Positions 30,201 to 40,000 of a stretch of 40,767 nucleotides of DNA are shown here, one piece after another. A program made the position numbers and the translations under genes. The stretch is from Hyphomicrobium sp. Lineage in GTDB: Bacteria > Pseudomonadota > Alphaproteobacteria > Rhizobiales > Hyphomicrobiaceae. The first letter of the stretch is position 1. Every line of letters starts with the position of its first letter. The stretch is from positions 1 through 40,767 of the forward strand of contig JABFRT010000063.1 in assembly GCA_013141015.1 (NCBI GenBank), written 5' to 3'. Under the pieces are notes generated by a model. It was not told where the DNA came from. It was given only the letters and a program-made list of their open reading frames with translations, and did not search any database.

Positions 30201-31268
30201 ATGAGCACACCAAAAGCCAAACCCCGGCCAATTGAGGCGTCGCCTGCGGCGCCGGATAGCAAAGGAGCGGCCAAATCCCCGGCCAAGACCGGCAAGAAGC
30301 TGGTGGCTGCCGCGGTTGTCTCGGCCGTGCGCACCTTGACGCTTGAGAGCGACGGCTTGGCGCAACTGGCAGACGGTCTCAAGGGCCCACTCGCCGCACC
30401 GTTCGCGGATGCGGTCCAGCGCCTGCACAACGTCAGCGGCCGCGTGATCGTCACCGGCATCGGCAAAAGCGGCCATGTCGGCCAGAAGATCGCCGCGACC
30501 TTCGCGTCAACCGGCACGCCGGCGTTTTTCGTGCATCCCAGTGAGGCCTCTCACGGCGACCTCGGAATGGTCACGCGCAACGACCTGATCCTAGCTTTGT
30601 CGTGGTCCGGCGAAACCGTTGAATTGAAGCCGATCATCACCTATTCGCGGCGCTTTGCCGTGCCGCTGGTCGCGATCACCTCACGCGCCGATTCAGCCCT
30701 CGGCCAGAATTCCGACGTTGTCTTGCTGTTGCCCCGCGCCAAGGAGGCATGCCCGCACGGTCTAGCGCCCACCACATCGACTACCATGCAGTTGGCGCTC
30801 GGCGATGCTTTGGCGATTGCGCTTCTTGAGGCGCGCGGGTTCACGGCGCACGACTTCAAGATTTTCCACCCCGGCGGGTCGCTGGGCGCCAATCTCAAAT
30901 ATGTGTCCGACGTGATGCACAAAGGCGACCGGCTGCCGCTTGCATTACGCGGCGTGACGATGTCGGAAGCACTCGTGACGATGACGGAGAAAAGCCTCGG
31001 CTGTCTCGGCATTGTCGATGGCGGCGGACGCTTGCTTGGCGTGATCACCGATGGAGACTTGCGCCGCCATATGGGCGCAGGCCTGCTGCAAGCCACCGTC
31101 GATCAAATCATGACGCTAAAGCCGAAGACGATTTCACCGGCTATGCTCGCGTCCGCCGCACTTGAATTGATCAATTCGTCACGCATTACCGCGCTGTTCG
31201 TGGTCGATAAGGGCAAACCCGTCGGCGTCATTCACGTCCATGACCTGTTGCGGCTTGGCGTGGCCTAA
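30201..31268 (+). CDS. kdsD: Arabinose-5-phosphate isomerase (KpsF/GutQ family)
   Basis: It turns ribulose 5-phosphate into arabinose 5-phosphate, the first step to Kdo for lipid A-core and capsule. The 355-residue protein has an N-terminal tail of ~35 Ala/Lys residues, a SIS domain (ITGIGKSGHVGQKIA-type motif VTGIGKSGHVGQK, VHPSEASHGDLGM, LSWSGETVEL) and two CBS domains (about residues 235-355; MHKGDRLPL, GVITDGDLRR, FVVDKGKPVGVIHVHDLLR). The catalytic His is probably that of EASHGD or HDLL. GAGAG stands before the ATG. Confidence 0.93.
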   Translation: MSTPKAKPRPIEASPAAPDSKGAAKSPAKTGKKLVAAAVVSAVRTLTLESDGLAQLADGLKGPLAAPFADAVQRLHNVSGRVIVTGIGKSGHVGQKIAATFASTGTPAFFVHPSEASHGDLGMVTRNDLILALSWSGETVELKPIITYSRRFAVPLVAITSRADSALGQNSDVVLLLPRAKEACPHGLAPTTSTTMQLALGDALAIALLEARGFTAHDFKIFHPGGSLGANLKYVSDVMHKGDRLPLALRGVTMSEALVTMTEKSLGCLGIVDGGGRLLGVITDGDLRRHMGAGLLQATVDQIMTLKPKTISPAMLASAALELINSSRITALFVVDKGKPVGVIHVHDLLRLGVA

Positions 31269-31276
31269 CGCGCCAA

Positions 31277-31738
31277 TTACTCTGCATCGGCGTTTGTCAC
31301 CACCAGCACCGTGCCGTTGACACCGGTCACTTCGACCTTATCGCCCTTGTGCGCGTCTTCGCCTTCCGCTGCCCAGATCGTATCGCCGACGCGGACCTTG
31401 CCGCGGCCATTACGGATCGCTTCTTCAACAACCACCTGGCGGCCAATATATTGCGCGCCGCGCACATTGAGCTGCGGCTCATCGGTTTTGGCATTGGTGC
31501 CGTAGCCTGACCGGCGCATCAGAAACACCGTGATAACCGACAGTACCGAGAACACGATGAACTGCACTTGCCAGGCCATTGGCGCGGCCAGCGCAACAGC
31601 GCCGGTCATTGCGGCCGCAACGCCGAACCACAGGAAGTGAACGCCGGGCACGATGGTCTCAAGCACGAACAGCACCACCGCTGCTGCAAACCACAGCGAG
31701 GGGCCGTACTGAGTGACGAAGTCGGTGAGCATCTGCAT
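31277..31738 (-). CDS. NfeD family membrane protein
   Basis: A 153-residue short NfeD (SPFH partner). Two to three membrane helices (about residues 14-32 LWFAAAVVLFVLETIVPG, 36-52, 57-74) precede a soluble OB-fold domain (about 90-150; YIGRQVVVEEAIRNGRGKVRVGDTIWAAEGED, KGDKVEVTGVNGTVLVV). NfeD proteins work with the SPFH protein encoded just upstream, organising membrane microdomains. GGGAA lies before the ATG. Convergent with kdsD, only 8 bases apart. Confidence 0.92.
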   Translation of the reverse strand: MQMLTDFVTQYGPSLWFAAAVVLFVLETIVPGVHFLWFGVAAAMTGAVALAAPMAWQVQFIVFSVLSVITVFLMRRSGYGTNAKTDEPQLNVRGAQYIGRQVVVEEAIRNGRGKVRVGDTIWAAEGEDAHKGDKVEVTGVNGTVLVVTNADAE

Positions 31739-31791
31739 CGGCGTTCCCTATAGTCCCCGTGTTGTTGTGCGTGATGTTTCAGCCCGCCCGC

Positions 31792-32790
31792 TTACGCCGG
31801 TGGCACACTGCCGGGACGGACCGGCGCACGCGGAGACACTGCCTTCGGCGCGCCAGCACTTCCCGAGCCGCCGAATGTTTCAGCGGCGATCTGCGCCAAT
31901 CCGCCGAGCGAACCAATGATCGAGGAGGCTTCCAATGGCATCATGATCAGTTTGGTGTTGGGTGCACTGGCAAGGCCTTCCAGCGCTTTGACGTAGTTAT
32001 TGGCCACGAAATAATTGATCGCCTGCACGCTGCCGGCTGCAATTGCGTCGCTGACCATTTGTGTGGCTTTGGCTTCGGCTTGCGCTGCACGTTCGCGCGC
32101 TTCAGCGTCGAGGAATGCCGCATCCTTACGGCCCTCCGCCTCAAGCACGCGCGCCTGCTTTTCGCCTTCCGCCTTCAAAATAGCGGCCTGGCGCAACCCT
32201 TCCGATTCCAAAATCTGGGCGCGCTTCTCACGCTCGGCCTTCATCTGGCGGGCCATACTGTCGACGAGATCGCGCGGCGGCGCGATATCTTTGATCTCGA
32301 TGCGCGTCACCTTCACGCCCCAAGCCTCAGTTGCCGCATCGACGACGTGCAGCAGCTTGGCGTTAATCTGGTCGCGGTTCGACAGCAGCTCGTCGAGATC
32401 CATTGATCCCATAACGGTGCGCACGTTGGTCATCGTCAGATTCATGATCGACGATTCGAGCGCATCGACTTCATAGGCCGCCTTGGCGGCATTCAGGATC
32501 TGATAGAACGCCACGCCATCGACGCGGACCATGGCGTTGTCGCGGGTGATGACGTCCTGGCTCGGGATGTCCATCACCTGCTCTTTCATATTGATCTGAT
32601 GTGTGACGCGCTCTACGACCGGCACAAGAATGTGCAGGCCCGGCGTCAGCGTTTTGGTGTAACGGCCGAAATTCTCGACGGTGTAATTGAAGCCCTGCGG
32701 CACGATTTTGACGAGCGACCAGACAACCCATACCGCAAACGCCAAAAGCGCGAGAACAAAAATGCCTAATCCGCCCAATTCCGGAACCAT
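31792..32790 (-). CDS. qmcA: SPFH/band 7 protein (QmcA, paraslipin-like)
   Basis: A 332-residue membrane-anchored SPFH protein that forms large rings in the inner membrane and, in E. coli, associates with FtsH/HflKC-like proteolysis. Start: ATG 32790 with GGGAGA 8 bases before; the frame continues to 32877 without signal. One N-terminal membrane helix (IFVLALLAFAVWVVWSLV), the SPFH domain (FGRYTKTLTPGLHILVPVVE, then VMDIPSQDVITRDNAMVRVDG, MGSMDLDELLSNRDQIN), an Ala/Glu-rich coiled coil (about 185-265), and a hydrophobic Gly/Ala-rich end. Its ribosome-binding site can be masked by an upstream sequence. Confidence 0.92.
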   Translation of the reverse strand: MVPELGGLGIFVLALLAFAVWVVWSLVKIVPQGFNYTVENFGRYTKTLTPGLHILVPVVERVTHQINMKEQVMDIPSQDVITRDNAMVRVDGVAFYQILNAAKAAYEVDALESSIMNLTMTNVRTVMGSMDLDELLSNRDQINAKLLHVVDAATEAWGVKVTRIEIKDIAPPRDLVDSMARQMKAEREKRAQILESEGLRQAAILKAEGEKQARVLEAEGRKDAAFLDAEARERAAQAEAKATQMVSDAIAAGSVQAINYFVANNYVKALEGLASAPNTKLIMMPLEASSIIGSLGGLAQIAAETFGGSGSAGAPKAVSPRAPVRPGSVPPA

Positions 32791-32794
32791 GATC

Positions 32795-32876
32795 TGGTCT
32801 CCCACCTTCAAAAATCCGAGCCGCGTAATTCTCATCCCTATGTAGGAACGAATCACGGCGCCATAAGGGGAGACCA
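32795..32876 (-). promoter_or_regulatory. Long-range inverted repeat covering the qmcA ribosome-binding site
   Basis: On the minus strand TGGTCTCCC (32876-32868) and GGGAGACCA (32803-32795) are perfect complements, 64 bases apart. The second copy includes the qmcA Shine-Dalgarno GGGAGA. A GATAAT-like -10 at about 32906-32901 would start a transcript that holds both arms. If they pair, qmcA translation is off. No known riboswitch family is recognised. Confidence 0.5.
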
Positions 32877-32961
32877 CAGGAATTGGGTAAATAAGCCGTT
32901 ATTATCCGGCATTTGGCGGCACAATTTGGCAAATAACAGCCATTGCGCCGCCGATACAGCG

Positions 32962-34023
32962 CTATATCCAGCCCATCAATTCGCGCCGCGCAATCGCTTC
33001 AATCACGTCTATTCCCTCAGCGCTGTCATTCAGCGCCGGCAGATATGCGAATTTCTCTCCGCCATTATTCTCAAAAATGTGGCGGTTTTCGCCATCCAGT
33101 TCTTCCAGTGTCTCCAGGCAGTCGGCCGAAAATCCGGGCGCCACCAAGGCCAGCCGCTTGACGCCCTCCTTGGCGAGGCGCTCGACCGTCATGTCGGTAT
33201 ATGGCTGTAGCCACGGATCATTGCCGAAACGCGACTGAAACGTCGTCAGCCAGCGCTCCGGCGGAATTGCCAATTTCTCGCGCAATAACCGCGAAGTTTT
33301 CTGGCATTGGCAATGATAGGGATCACCCTTCTGCAAATACTTCTCCGGCATACCGTGGAATGTGGCGATTATTTTTTCCGGCTCGAAATCGAGCTTCGCC
33401 AAACTCGCGGTCATCGAGCGCGCAAGAGCGTCGATATAGACCGGATCGTCGTGATAGCTGGGTGCAACACGGACCGCCGGTTGCCAGCGCATTTTCATCA
33501 ACGCGCGGAACGCCTGATCGCAGGCTGTGCCGCTGGTCGCAGCTGCGTAATGCGGATACATCGGCACCAGCAATATCCTATCGCAGCCTTGCTCTTGGAG
33601 CGCATGGATGCGGCTTTCAGTCGTCGGGTTGGCATAGCGCATCGCCCAATCGACAACGACTTTTGAATTGCCCTTGAGGCGTTCAAACAGCTGTTCAGCT
33701 TGGTTGCGCGTTATCGTTTTCAGCGGGCCTTCGTCGCGCTCGTTGTTCCAGATCGTGGCGTAGTCCCGGCCCTTCTTCGACGGCCTGACCGTCAAAATGA
33801 TCAGATTGAGGATCGGCCACCACTTCCACTTCGGCTCTTCGATCACGCGTTCGTCTGACAGGAATTCCTTCAAGTACCGGCGCATCGGCCAATAGGTCGT
33901 ACCATCGGGCGTGCCGAGGTTGAGCAACAGCACGCCGACGCGGCCATGCGGGGCAGCGGGATGGCCCGCTGGCCAGGCACTGCGGTCCGCTTCAAAGCGC
34001 GCGTCTTTCGAAAGATCTGTCAT
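32962..34023 (-). CDS. hemH: Ferrochelatase
   Basis: It inserts iron into protoporphyrin IX to make haem. The protein has 353 residues from ATG 34023 (GTG 34038 and ATG 34035 are also in frame). Motifs: GVLLLNLGTPDGT, FLSDERVIE, LLVPMYPHYAAATSGTA, the catalytic His in TFHGMPEKYLQKGDPYHCQC, TTFQSRFGNDPWLQPY, and the Glu-containing APGFSADCLETLEEL. No extra cysteine tail for a 2Fe-2S cluster is seen. Confidence 0.96.
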   Translation of the reverse strand: MTDLSKDARFEADRSAWPAGHPAAPHGRVGVLLLNLGTPDGTTYWPMRRYLKEFLSDERVIEEPKWKWWPILNLIILTVRPSKKGRDYATIWNNERDEGPLKTITRNQAEQLFERLKGNSKVVVDWAMRYANPTTESRIHALQEQGCDRILLVPMYPHYAAATSGTACDQAFRALMKMRWQPAVRVAPSYHDDPVYIDALARSMTASLAKLDFEPEKIIATFHGMPEKYLQKGDPYHCQCQKTSRLLREKLAIPPERWLTTFQSRFGNDPWLQPYTDMTVERLAKEGVKRLALVAPGFSADCLETLEELDGENRHIFENNGGEKFAYLPALNDSAEGIDVIEAIARRELMGWI

Positions 34024-34064
34024 GCGTTGTCTCATCACCTCGATTGCGATGCGACAATAGCGGA

Positions 34065-35081
34065 TCAGGTCTGGTTCTGCGACCGGACTTTAGCGGGCGG
34101 TTTCGCCGCAACAGGTTGTGGTGATCCGGTTGCGATCACCGGCCCAGTGGGCCCTGCAGCCGGCAAACTTGCGGAAAGCACGGCGGCGGCCTTTGCTGCC
34201 CGGGCGATTTTCCGGCCCTGCGTCCAGTATGTGCTGATGCGTGCAGCGAACGCGGCCGGCTTTTCCGCGTACAACCGGCCGGCGGCGGCCAGCGCGCCAC
34301 CGCGGAGTTGCATCTGCCGCCGCGCGCACAGTTCGCGGATCGGTTGTGCGTCGCTTTCGCTAAGGTTGGCGCATGCCTGACTGAGAAGCGCGAGATCGTG
34401 GTCGTCTCCCAATAACTCCGACAGTTCGCGCGCTGCGCTGATGCGGGCTGCAAATTCTTCCGGCCAACACCGCGATAGCAGCCCCATGTGCCGCCAATGC
34501 GCTTGCACGTGCTTGCGCAATTCATGCACGGTGTCGTCCGTCGGGTTGCCTATTGCGGTCTTTAGCGCCGCGCGGCCTCCACGATAGGTCTTCTCAACGC
34601 CGTCGATAATTTTTGTGTAACCGCGGCCAGAAATCCGCGCGGTGGCCAAACGCCGGCCTTCCTTGCTCAATGCCATGCGTATCGCGCGCACTGCATCAGC
34701 GTCCAACGCCTCGGCGTGATTGGCCGCTCGTGACTCAATATGGGCCCGAAGCGGCGCGAGACACGCGGCAGCCTCGCTGCCGAAATGCACATTGAGTTTG
34801 GCAATCGTCTCAAGACTGACGTCTAAATCGCGCTGCGAAGATAACAGCCGGGCAATATCGCGAAGTGCCAAATTATGCTTGCGTGCGATACCTTTGCCGA
34901 GTGCGGGCGCTGCGCAACGGACCAGCGCGCGCAGCCGCTTCAGCGCCTTCCGGCTATTGTGGACGCTCGACGGCGCCACCGCGTCCGCCGTCAACTCCTG
35001 GAGCGCTCGCGCCACCTGCTCCCCCGCAATCCGGCGAAAGCCCTTGGCAACCTTTTCGCTGTGCTTGAATCGATAGGGCAT
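34065..35081 (-). CDS. CHAD domain protein
   Basis: CHAD (conserved histidine alpha-helical domain) proteins bind inorganic polyphosphate through positively charged helices. The 338-residue protein has two matching halves with the His/Arg/Lys repeat: SVHNSRKALKRLRALVR (about 40-56) and TVHELRKHVQAHWRHMGLL (about 200-218). HNLALRDIARLLSSQRDLD and LGDDHDLALLSQACANL are further helix pairs. The C-terminal ~40 residues are Ala/Pro-rich. ATG 35081 (MPYRFKHSE) is chosen on family N-terminus; the longer frame to 35120 is not family-like. No CYTH domain or polyphosphate kinase is next to it. Confidence 0.87.
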   Translation of the reverse strand: MPYRFKHSEKVAKGFRRIAGEQVARALQELTADAVAPSSVHNSRKALKRLRALVRCAAPALGKGIARKHNLALRDIARLLSSQRDLDVSLETIAKLNVHFGSEAAACLAPLRAHIESRAANHAEALDADAVRAIRMALSKEGRRLATARISGRGYTKIIDGVEKTYRGGRAALKTAIGNPTDDTVHELRKHVQAHWRHMGLLSRCWPEEFAARISAARELSELLGDDHDLALLSQACANLSESDAQPIRELCARRQMQLRGGALAAAGRLYAEKPAAFAARISTYWTQGRKIARAAKAAAVLSASLPAAGPTGPVIATGSPQPVAAKPPAKVRSQNQT

Positions 35082-35195
35082 CGTCGTGAGATAATCGTCC
35101 TGAAGGGCAGCGCTGGCCAATGATTGCGCCGCGTGGAACCGGCATCAGGGAAACCATAGCCGTCTGTCACAATCGATAGCGCGGACAGCACATGG

Positions 35196-35834
35196 TTAAC
35201 GCTTGGCCAACGACATGCCCTTCGACCACGCCACCCAGGCAGCGACCCTCGCGTCCGGGTTCTCGCCCGTCATAAAATCGGTGATTACGGCGATGCTATC
35301 GGCGCCCGCTTCCAGCACACCCGGCGCGCGGCCAAGCGTCATGCCGCCAATCGCAACCAGCGGAATTGGTCCGATCTGATCCTTCCACTGCCGGACGCGC
35401 GCTAATCCCTGCGGCGCCCACGGCATGGCTTTGAGCTTAGTCTCATAAACCGGGCCGAGCGCGATGTAATCCGGCTGCACAGCCAACGCGGTTGCAAGTT
35501 CGGCTTCGTCGTGCGTCGAGACGCCGAATTTCAAGCCAGCCGCTTTAATGTGCGAAACATCGGCAACGGCTAAATCCTCCTGGCCGAGATGGACAAAATC
35601 AGCGCCTGCCTCAATCGCTTCGCGCCAATAATCATTGACGATCAACTGCACATCAAAACGCCGCGCGATTTCGAGCGACGCCAGGATTTCCGCGCGGATA
35701 TCTGCAGCACGTATATCCTTAGCGCGTAGTTGCACCGTGCGGATGCCCAGTGGCGCCAAACGCGCCAGCCATGTGCTGTCAGGAACAATCGGATAAAATG
35801 TATCGAGCAGAGCTTTCCGCACCATGCGTTTCAC
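35196..35834 (-). CDS. thiE: Thiamine-phosphate synthase
   Basis: It joins the HMP-pyrophosphate and thiazole phosphate units to thiamine phosphate. The 212-residue TIM barrel shows [63 protein letters not shown] and [27 protein letters not shown] replaces the usual NDR-x-DLA of other thiE. The start overlaps the thiG stop (ATGA). Confidence 0.9.
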   Translation of the reverse strand: MKRMVRKALLDTFYPIVPDSTWLARLAPLGIRTVQLRAKDIRAADIRAEILASLEIARRFDVQLIVNDYWREAIEAGADFVHLGQEDLAVADVSHIKAAGLKFGVSTHDEAELATALAVQPDYIALGPVYETKLKAMPWAPQGLARVRQWKDQIGPIPLVAIGGMTLGRAPGVLEAGADSIAVITDFMTGENPDARVAAWVAWSKGMSLAKR

Positions 35835-36646
35835 TCGAGATCGAAGAACGGCGTGCCGGCCACCGGCGTCGACGGTACGGCCATATCGCGTGGCGGCATC
35901 AAGCCCGCTTCAAACCCAAGGCGGCCAGCCGAAATCGCTTCAGAAAATGCTTGCGCCATGCGCACCGGATCGCCAGCCTTAGCAACCGCCGTGTTCAACA
36001 AAACCGCATCAAAGCCGAGCTCCATAGCTTCTGCTGCGTGCGACGGCGCACCGATACCGGCGTCCACAATCAGCGAAACACCGGGGAAGTAGGCGCGCAG
36101 ACTCTCCAGCGCGCGGCGGTTTGAAATGCCCTGCCCGGTGCCAATCGGCGCGCCCCACGGCATGATAACTTTGCAGCCCGCGCGCTGCAGCCGCTCCGCA
36201 ACCGAAAGATCTTCCGTCGTGTAGGGAAAAACCTTGAACCCTTCGCGGCACAAAACGCCGGCTGCTTCAACAAGCCCGAACACATCGGGCTGCAAGGTAT
36301 CGTCGTTGCCGATAACCTCGAGTTTGATCCAATCGGTATTGAATACTTCGCGCGCCATTTCAGCGGTTGTGATCGCTTCGCGCGCGGAGCGGCATCCGGC
36401 CGTATTGGGCAACACGTTGACGCCGAGGTCTTGCACGAGATCAAAAAAACGCTGGCCCGATCCCCCGCCGGCTGTTTCGCGGCGTAACGACACGGTGACC
36501 ACTGCCGCACCAGAGGATCTCACCGCCGCGCCGAGGATTGCGGGCGACGGATATCCGGCCGTGCCAAGCAACATCCGCGACGGCACAACCGTGCCATAAA
36601 GATCGAGGCCCGATTGGCGCTGCAAAGTCTTTTCGTGCGGGTTCAT
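35831..36646 (-). CDS. thiG: Thiazole synthase
   Basis: It makes thiazole phosphate carboxylate from deoxyxylulose 5-phosphate, dehydroglycine and ThiS-thiocarboxylate. The protein has 271 residues from ATG 36646 (MNPHEKTL), 34 bases after thiS. Motifs: [25 protein letters not shown], Schiff-base Lys in [48 protein letters not shown], and [16 protein letters not shown]. Confidence 0.95.
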   Translation of the reverse strand: MNPHEKTLQRQSGLDLYGTVVPSRMLLGTAGYPSPAILGAAVRSSGAAVVTVSLRRETAGGGSGQRFFDLVQDLGVNVLPNTAGCRSAREAITTAEMAREVFNTDWIKLEVIGNDDTLQPDVFGLVEAAGVLCREGFKVFPYTTEDLSVAERLQRAGCKVIMPWGAPIGTGQGISNRRALESLRAYFPGVSLIVDAGIGAPSHAAEAMELGFDAVLLNTAVAKAGDPVRMAQAFSEAISAGRLGFEAGLMPPRDMAVPSTPVAGTPFFDLE

Positions 36647-36680
36647 TTTGTAATCTTCAACCAGCTTCAGCCGCGGCCCA

Positions 36681-36905
36681 TCAGCCGCCTTGACGCGGGG
36701 AGACAATCTCCACCCGGTCACCCGGCTGCAGCAGTGTGGTAGCACGCCGGCTCGCCGCAACAAAATGGCCGTTCACCGCAGTCGCGACCTTCACGGCCGA
36801 CAGGCTTTGGCTGTCAACGAGGGCCTGAAGTGTGCCCGGTGGGGCCTGCAACGGGCGGCCGTTTACGACAATCTCGATTGTCTCTCTTTGCGGGCGACCG
36901 CTCAT
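36681..36905 (-). CDS. thiS: Sulfur carrier protein ThiS
   Basis: A 74-residue ubiquitin-like protein that carries the thiazole sulfur as a C-terminal thiocarboxylate. It has [11 protein letters not shown] near the start, VNGHFV in the middle and the essential C-terminal Gly-Gly in [10 protein letters not shown]. First gene of thiS-thiG-thiE. No TPP riboswitch motif is seen in its leader. Confidence 0.93.
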   Translation of the reverse strand: MSGRPQRETIEIVVNGRPLQAPPGTLQALVDSQSLSAVKVATAVNGHFVAASRRATTLLQPGDRVEIVSPRQGG

Positions 36906-37079
36906 TTTCCGGCGTTCCTCCAGGAACCGAGATATAGGGCCGCGCTGCCCAATTGTAAGAACCCTAAGTCTTTTTTTACAGCGCGTACGCCTAATAGGCT
37001 GTCATGCCCCGTATTCGTCTCATTCTCTCAATTTCTTAAGTCGCAATTCCTTGGGCCGGGCCAATAGCAGGATATTTAC

Positions 37080-40000
37080 ATGTTCGCCACGCTGATGACC
37101 GCCCGCCGCTTCGCCGCGCTGTTCTGGTGCCAGTTCTTAACAGCCCTCAACGACAACCTGCTGAAAAACGCCCTCGCCATGCTTGTGGTGTATAAGCTCG
37201 CCATGGCCAACGGCCCGGTCATCGGCACGCTTGCGGGCGCCGCGCTGATCGTGCCGTTCTTTCTGTTCTCAGCACTCGCCGGGCAATTGGCCGACAAATA
37301 CGACAAAGCCTATGTCGCCGAACGCTTGAAGCTGCTGGAAATCCCGGTTGCGATCATCGCGGCCATCGGCTTTGTCGTGCCGAGCATCCCACTGCTGTTC
37401 ATTGCCTTGCTGCTGTTTGGCACCATCAGCGCATTTTTCGGACCGATCAAATACGGCTTGCTACCCGCTCACCTGACAACCGCCGAGCTGCCAGCCGGCA
37501 ACGCGCTTGTTGAGGGTGCAACGTTCCTCGCCATTCTGCTCGGGACCATCGGCGGCAACTTCGCCGCCTCCAGCGATGCCCATCTGCAAATGGTGGCCCT
37601 CAGCATTGTCGCGTTTGGCGTGATGAGCTGGGTTGCCGCGCGCGCTATCCCGTCCACCGGCGCATCCGCCCCTGATCTCGTGATCGACCGCAACATCGTC
37701 AGCTCAACGCGCACGCTGTTGTCCGAGCTCAAAACCGATAAACGGATATGGCAGGGCGCATTGATCACGTCGTGGTTCTGGCTGGTCGGCGCGAGTGTGC
37801 TGGCGCTGCTGCAGAACCTCATTCCTAAGGTGCTCAACGGTTCGCCGCAAGTTTATACGCTGGCGCTTTTCACGTTTGCTGTTGCCGTCGCCATCGGCTC
37901 GGTTGCTGCCGCAAAAGCCAGCAAACAGCGGCCAAACTTGGCACTCGTGCCGATTGGCGCACTCCTGATGGGCCTCTTTACGCTCGATCTTGCCTGGTTG
38001 ACCGCCACACTCACGCCCGCCCCGCAACCTCTTCAGCCAGGTGACGTGCTGTCATCGTTCACCGGTCTGCGGATGCTTGCCGATCTGGCCGGCATCGCCT
38101 TTGCGGGCGGCCTCTTTATCGTACCGTCGTTCGCTGCCGTGCAAGCCTGGTCGCCCAAAGATCATCAGGCCCGCGTGATCGCCGGATGCAACGTCATATC
38201 CGCAGCCTTCATGACGGTTGCAGCACTTGTCATCGCCGGCCTGCAGTATCAAGCTGTGCCGCTGGCGTGGATTTTCGCCGGTCTCGGCGTTGCCAATCTC
38301 GTCGCAGTTGTTCTCATCCTGCGCGCCTGGGGCGTCGCGGGCGTCAAAGACGTCGCCGCGTTTTTGTTCTCAACCTTTTTCGATCTCGAAGTGAAGGGGC
38401 TCGAACATCTGCCCAGGGAAGGCGACCGCGCCATCATCGCGCCGAACCACGTCAGCCTGCTCGACGCCGCCTTGATGCACGCGCTGCTGCCGTCGCACGC
38501 CGCATACGCAATCGATACCGGCATGGCCAACACCTGGTGGGTCAAACCATTTTTGAAACTCGCCAAAGCCTATCCGATTGACCCGACCAAACCGCTCGGC
38601 ACGCGCCACTTGATCCAGGCCGTCAAAGACGGCACCTCGCTCGTCATCTTCCCGGAAGGGCGGCTCACCGTCACCGGCGGCTTGATGAAAGTCTACGACG
38701 GCACCGCGATGATCGCCGACAAGGCCGACGCTAAAATCATACCCGTCCGCATCGACGGCTTGGAACGCTCGAAGTTTGGCTATCTGAGTTCGGCGCAAAC
38801 CACGAAGGCCTGGTTCCCGAAAACCACCGTCACCATTCAGCCGCCCGTCGCACTCCACGTTGATCCAGCGCTCAAAGGCAAAAACCGCCGCCAAGCCGCT
38901 GGCGCTGCCCTGCAAGACGTGATGACCGACAGCGCCGTGCTGACCACGCCGATTGATCAATCGCTGTTTGAAGCCCTCGTGCTTGCCAAGAAGACGCGCG
39001 ACACCGGCCGCCCCGCGGTAGAAGATCCGCTCGGCGGAAAGCTCTCCTACAAAAAACTGATCATTGGCGCGCAAGTGCTTGGCGCAAAAATCGCACCTCT
39101 TGCCCCGCAGGGCGCAAGCGTCGGCGTGATGTTGCCGAACTCAGCCGGCGTCGCGGTGACGTTTTTCGCGTTGCAATCGATTGGCCGCGTCGCCGCCATG
39201 TTGAACTTTACAGCGGGCCCGAGCAACGTCGCTGCTGCGTGCAAAGCAGCCAAGGTCGATGTCGTGTTGACGTCGCGCGTGTTCGTCGAAAAAGGCCATC
39301 TTGAGCCGATCATTGCCGCACTCGAGCCGCTCGCCAAAATCGTCTACCTCGAGGACGTGCGCACCACAATCACATTCGCGGACAAAGTCAAAGGTCTGTT
39401 CCAAGGCGGCAAACCGCAAATCAAAACCGATCCGAACGCGCCCGCCGCCATCCTGTTCACATCCGGCTCGGAAGGCACGCCCAAGGGCGTCGTGCTGTCC
39501 CACCGCAACCTGCTCGCCAACTGCGCGCAAGCGTTGACGCGCGTGTCGTGCAACGGCTCCGACAAGGTCTTCAACGCGCTGCCCGTGTTCCACTCGTTCG
39601 GACTGACAGCCGGTCTTCTAATGCCGCTGGTTGGCGGCATTCCGGTTTATCTGTACCCGACACCGCTGCACTACCGCATCATTCCGGAACTCGTGTACGG
39701 CTCGAACTCGACAATTCTATTCGGCACCGACACGTTCCTCGCCGGATACGCGCGCGCTGCCCACCCTTACGACTTCGCGCGCGTCCGCCTTGTCCTCGCT
39801 GGCGCTGAAGCCGTCAAGGAGCGCACGCGCCAGATGTACATGGAGCGCTTCGGCGTGCGCATCCTCGAAGGCTACGGTGTCACCGAGACCGCGCCCGTTC
39901 TTGCCATCAACACACCGCTTGCCAACAAGTCCGGCACTGTCGGGCGCTTGTCGCCGCTGATGGAGCATCGCATCGATCCCGTGCCCGGCATCGAAAAAGG

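Noticed and set aside
36906-37079. TPP riboswitch before thiS
   Set aside because: The conserved CTGAGA and ACCTGATC-type boxes are absent on the minus strand.
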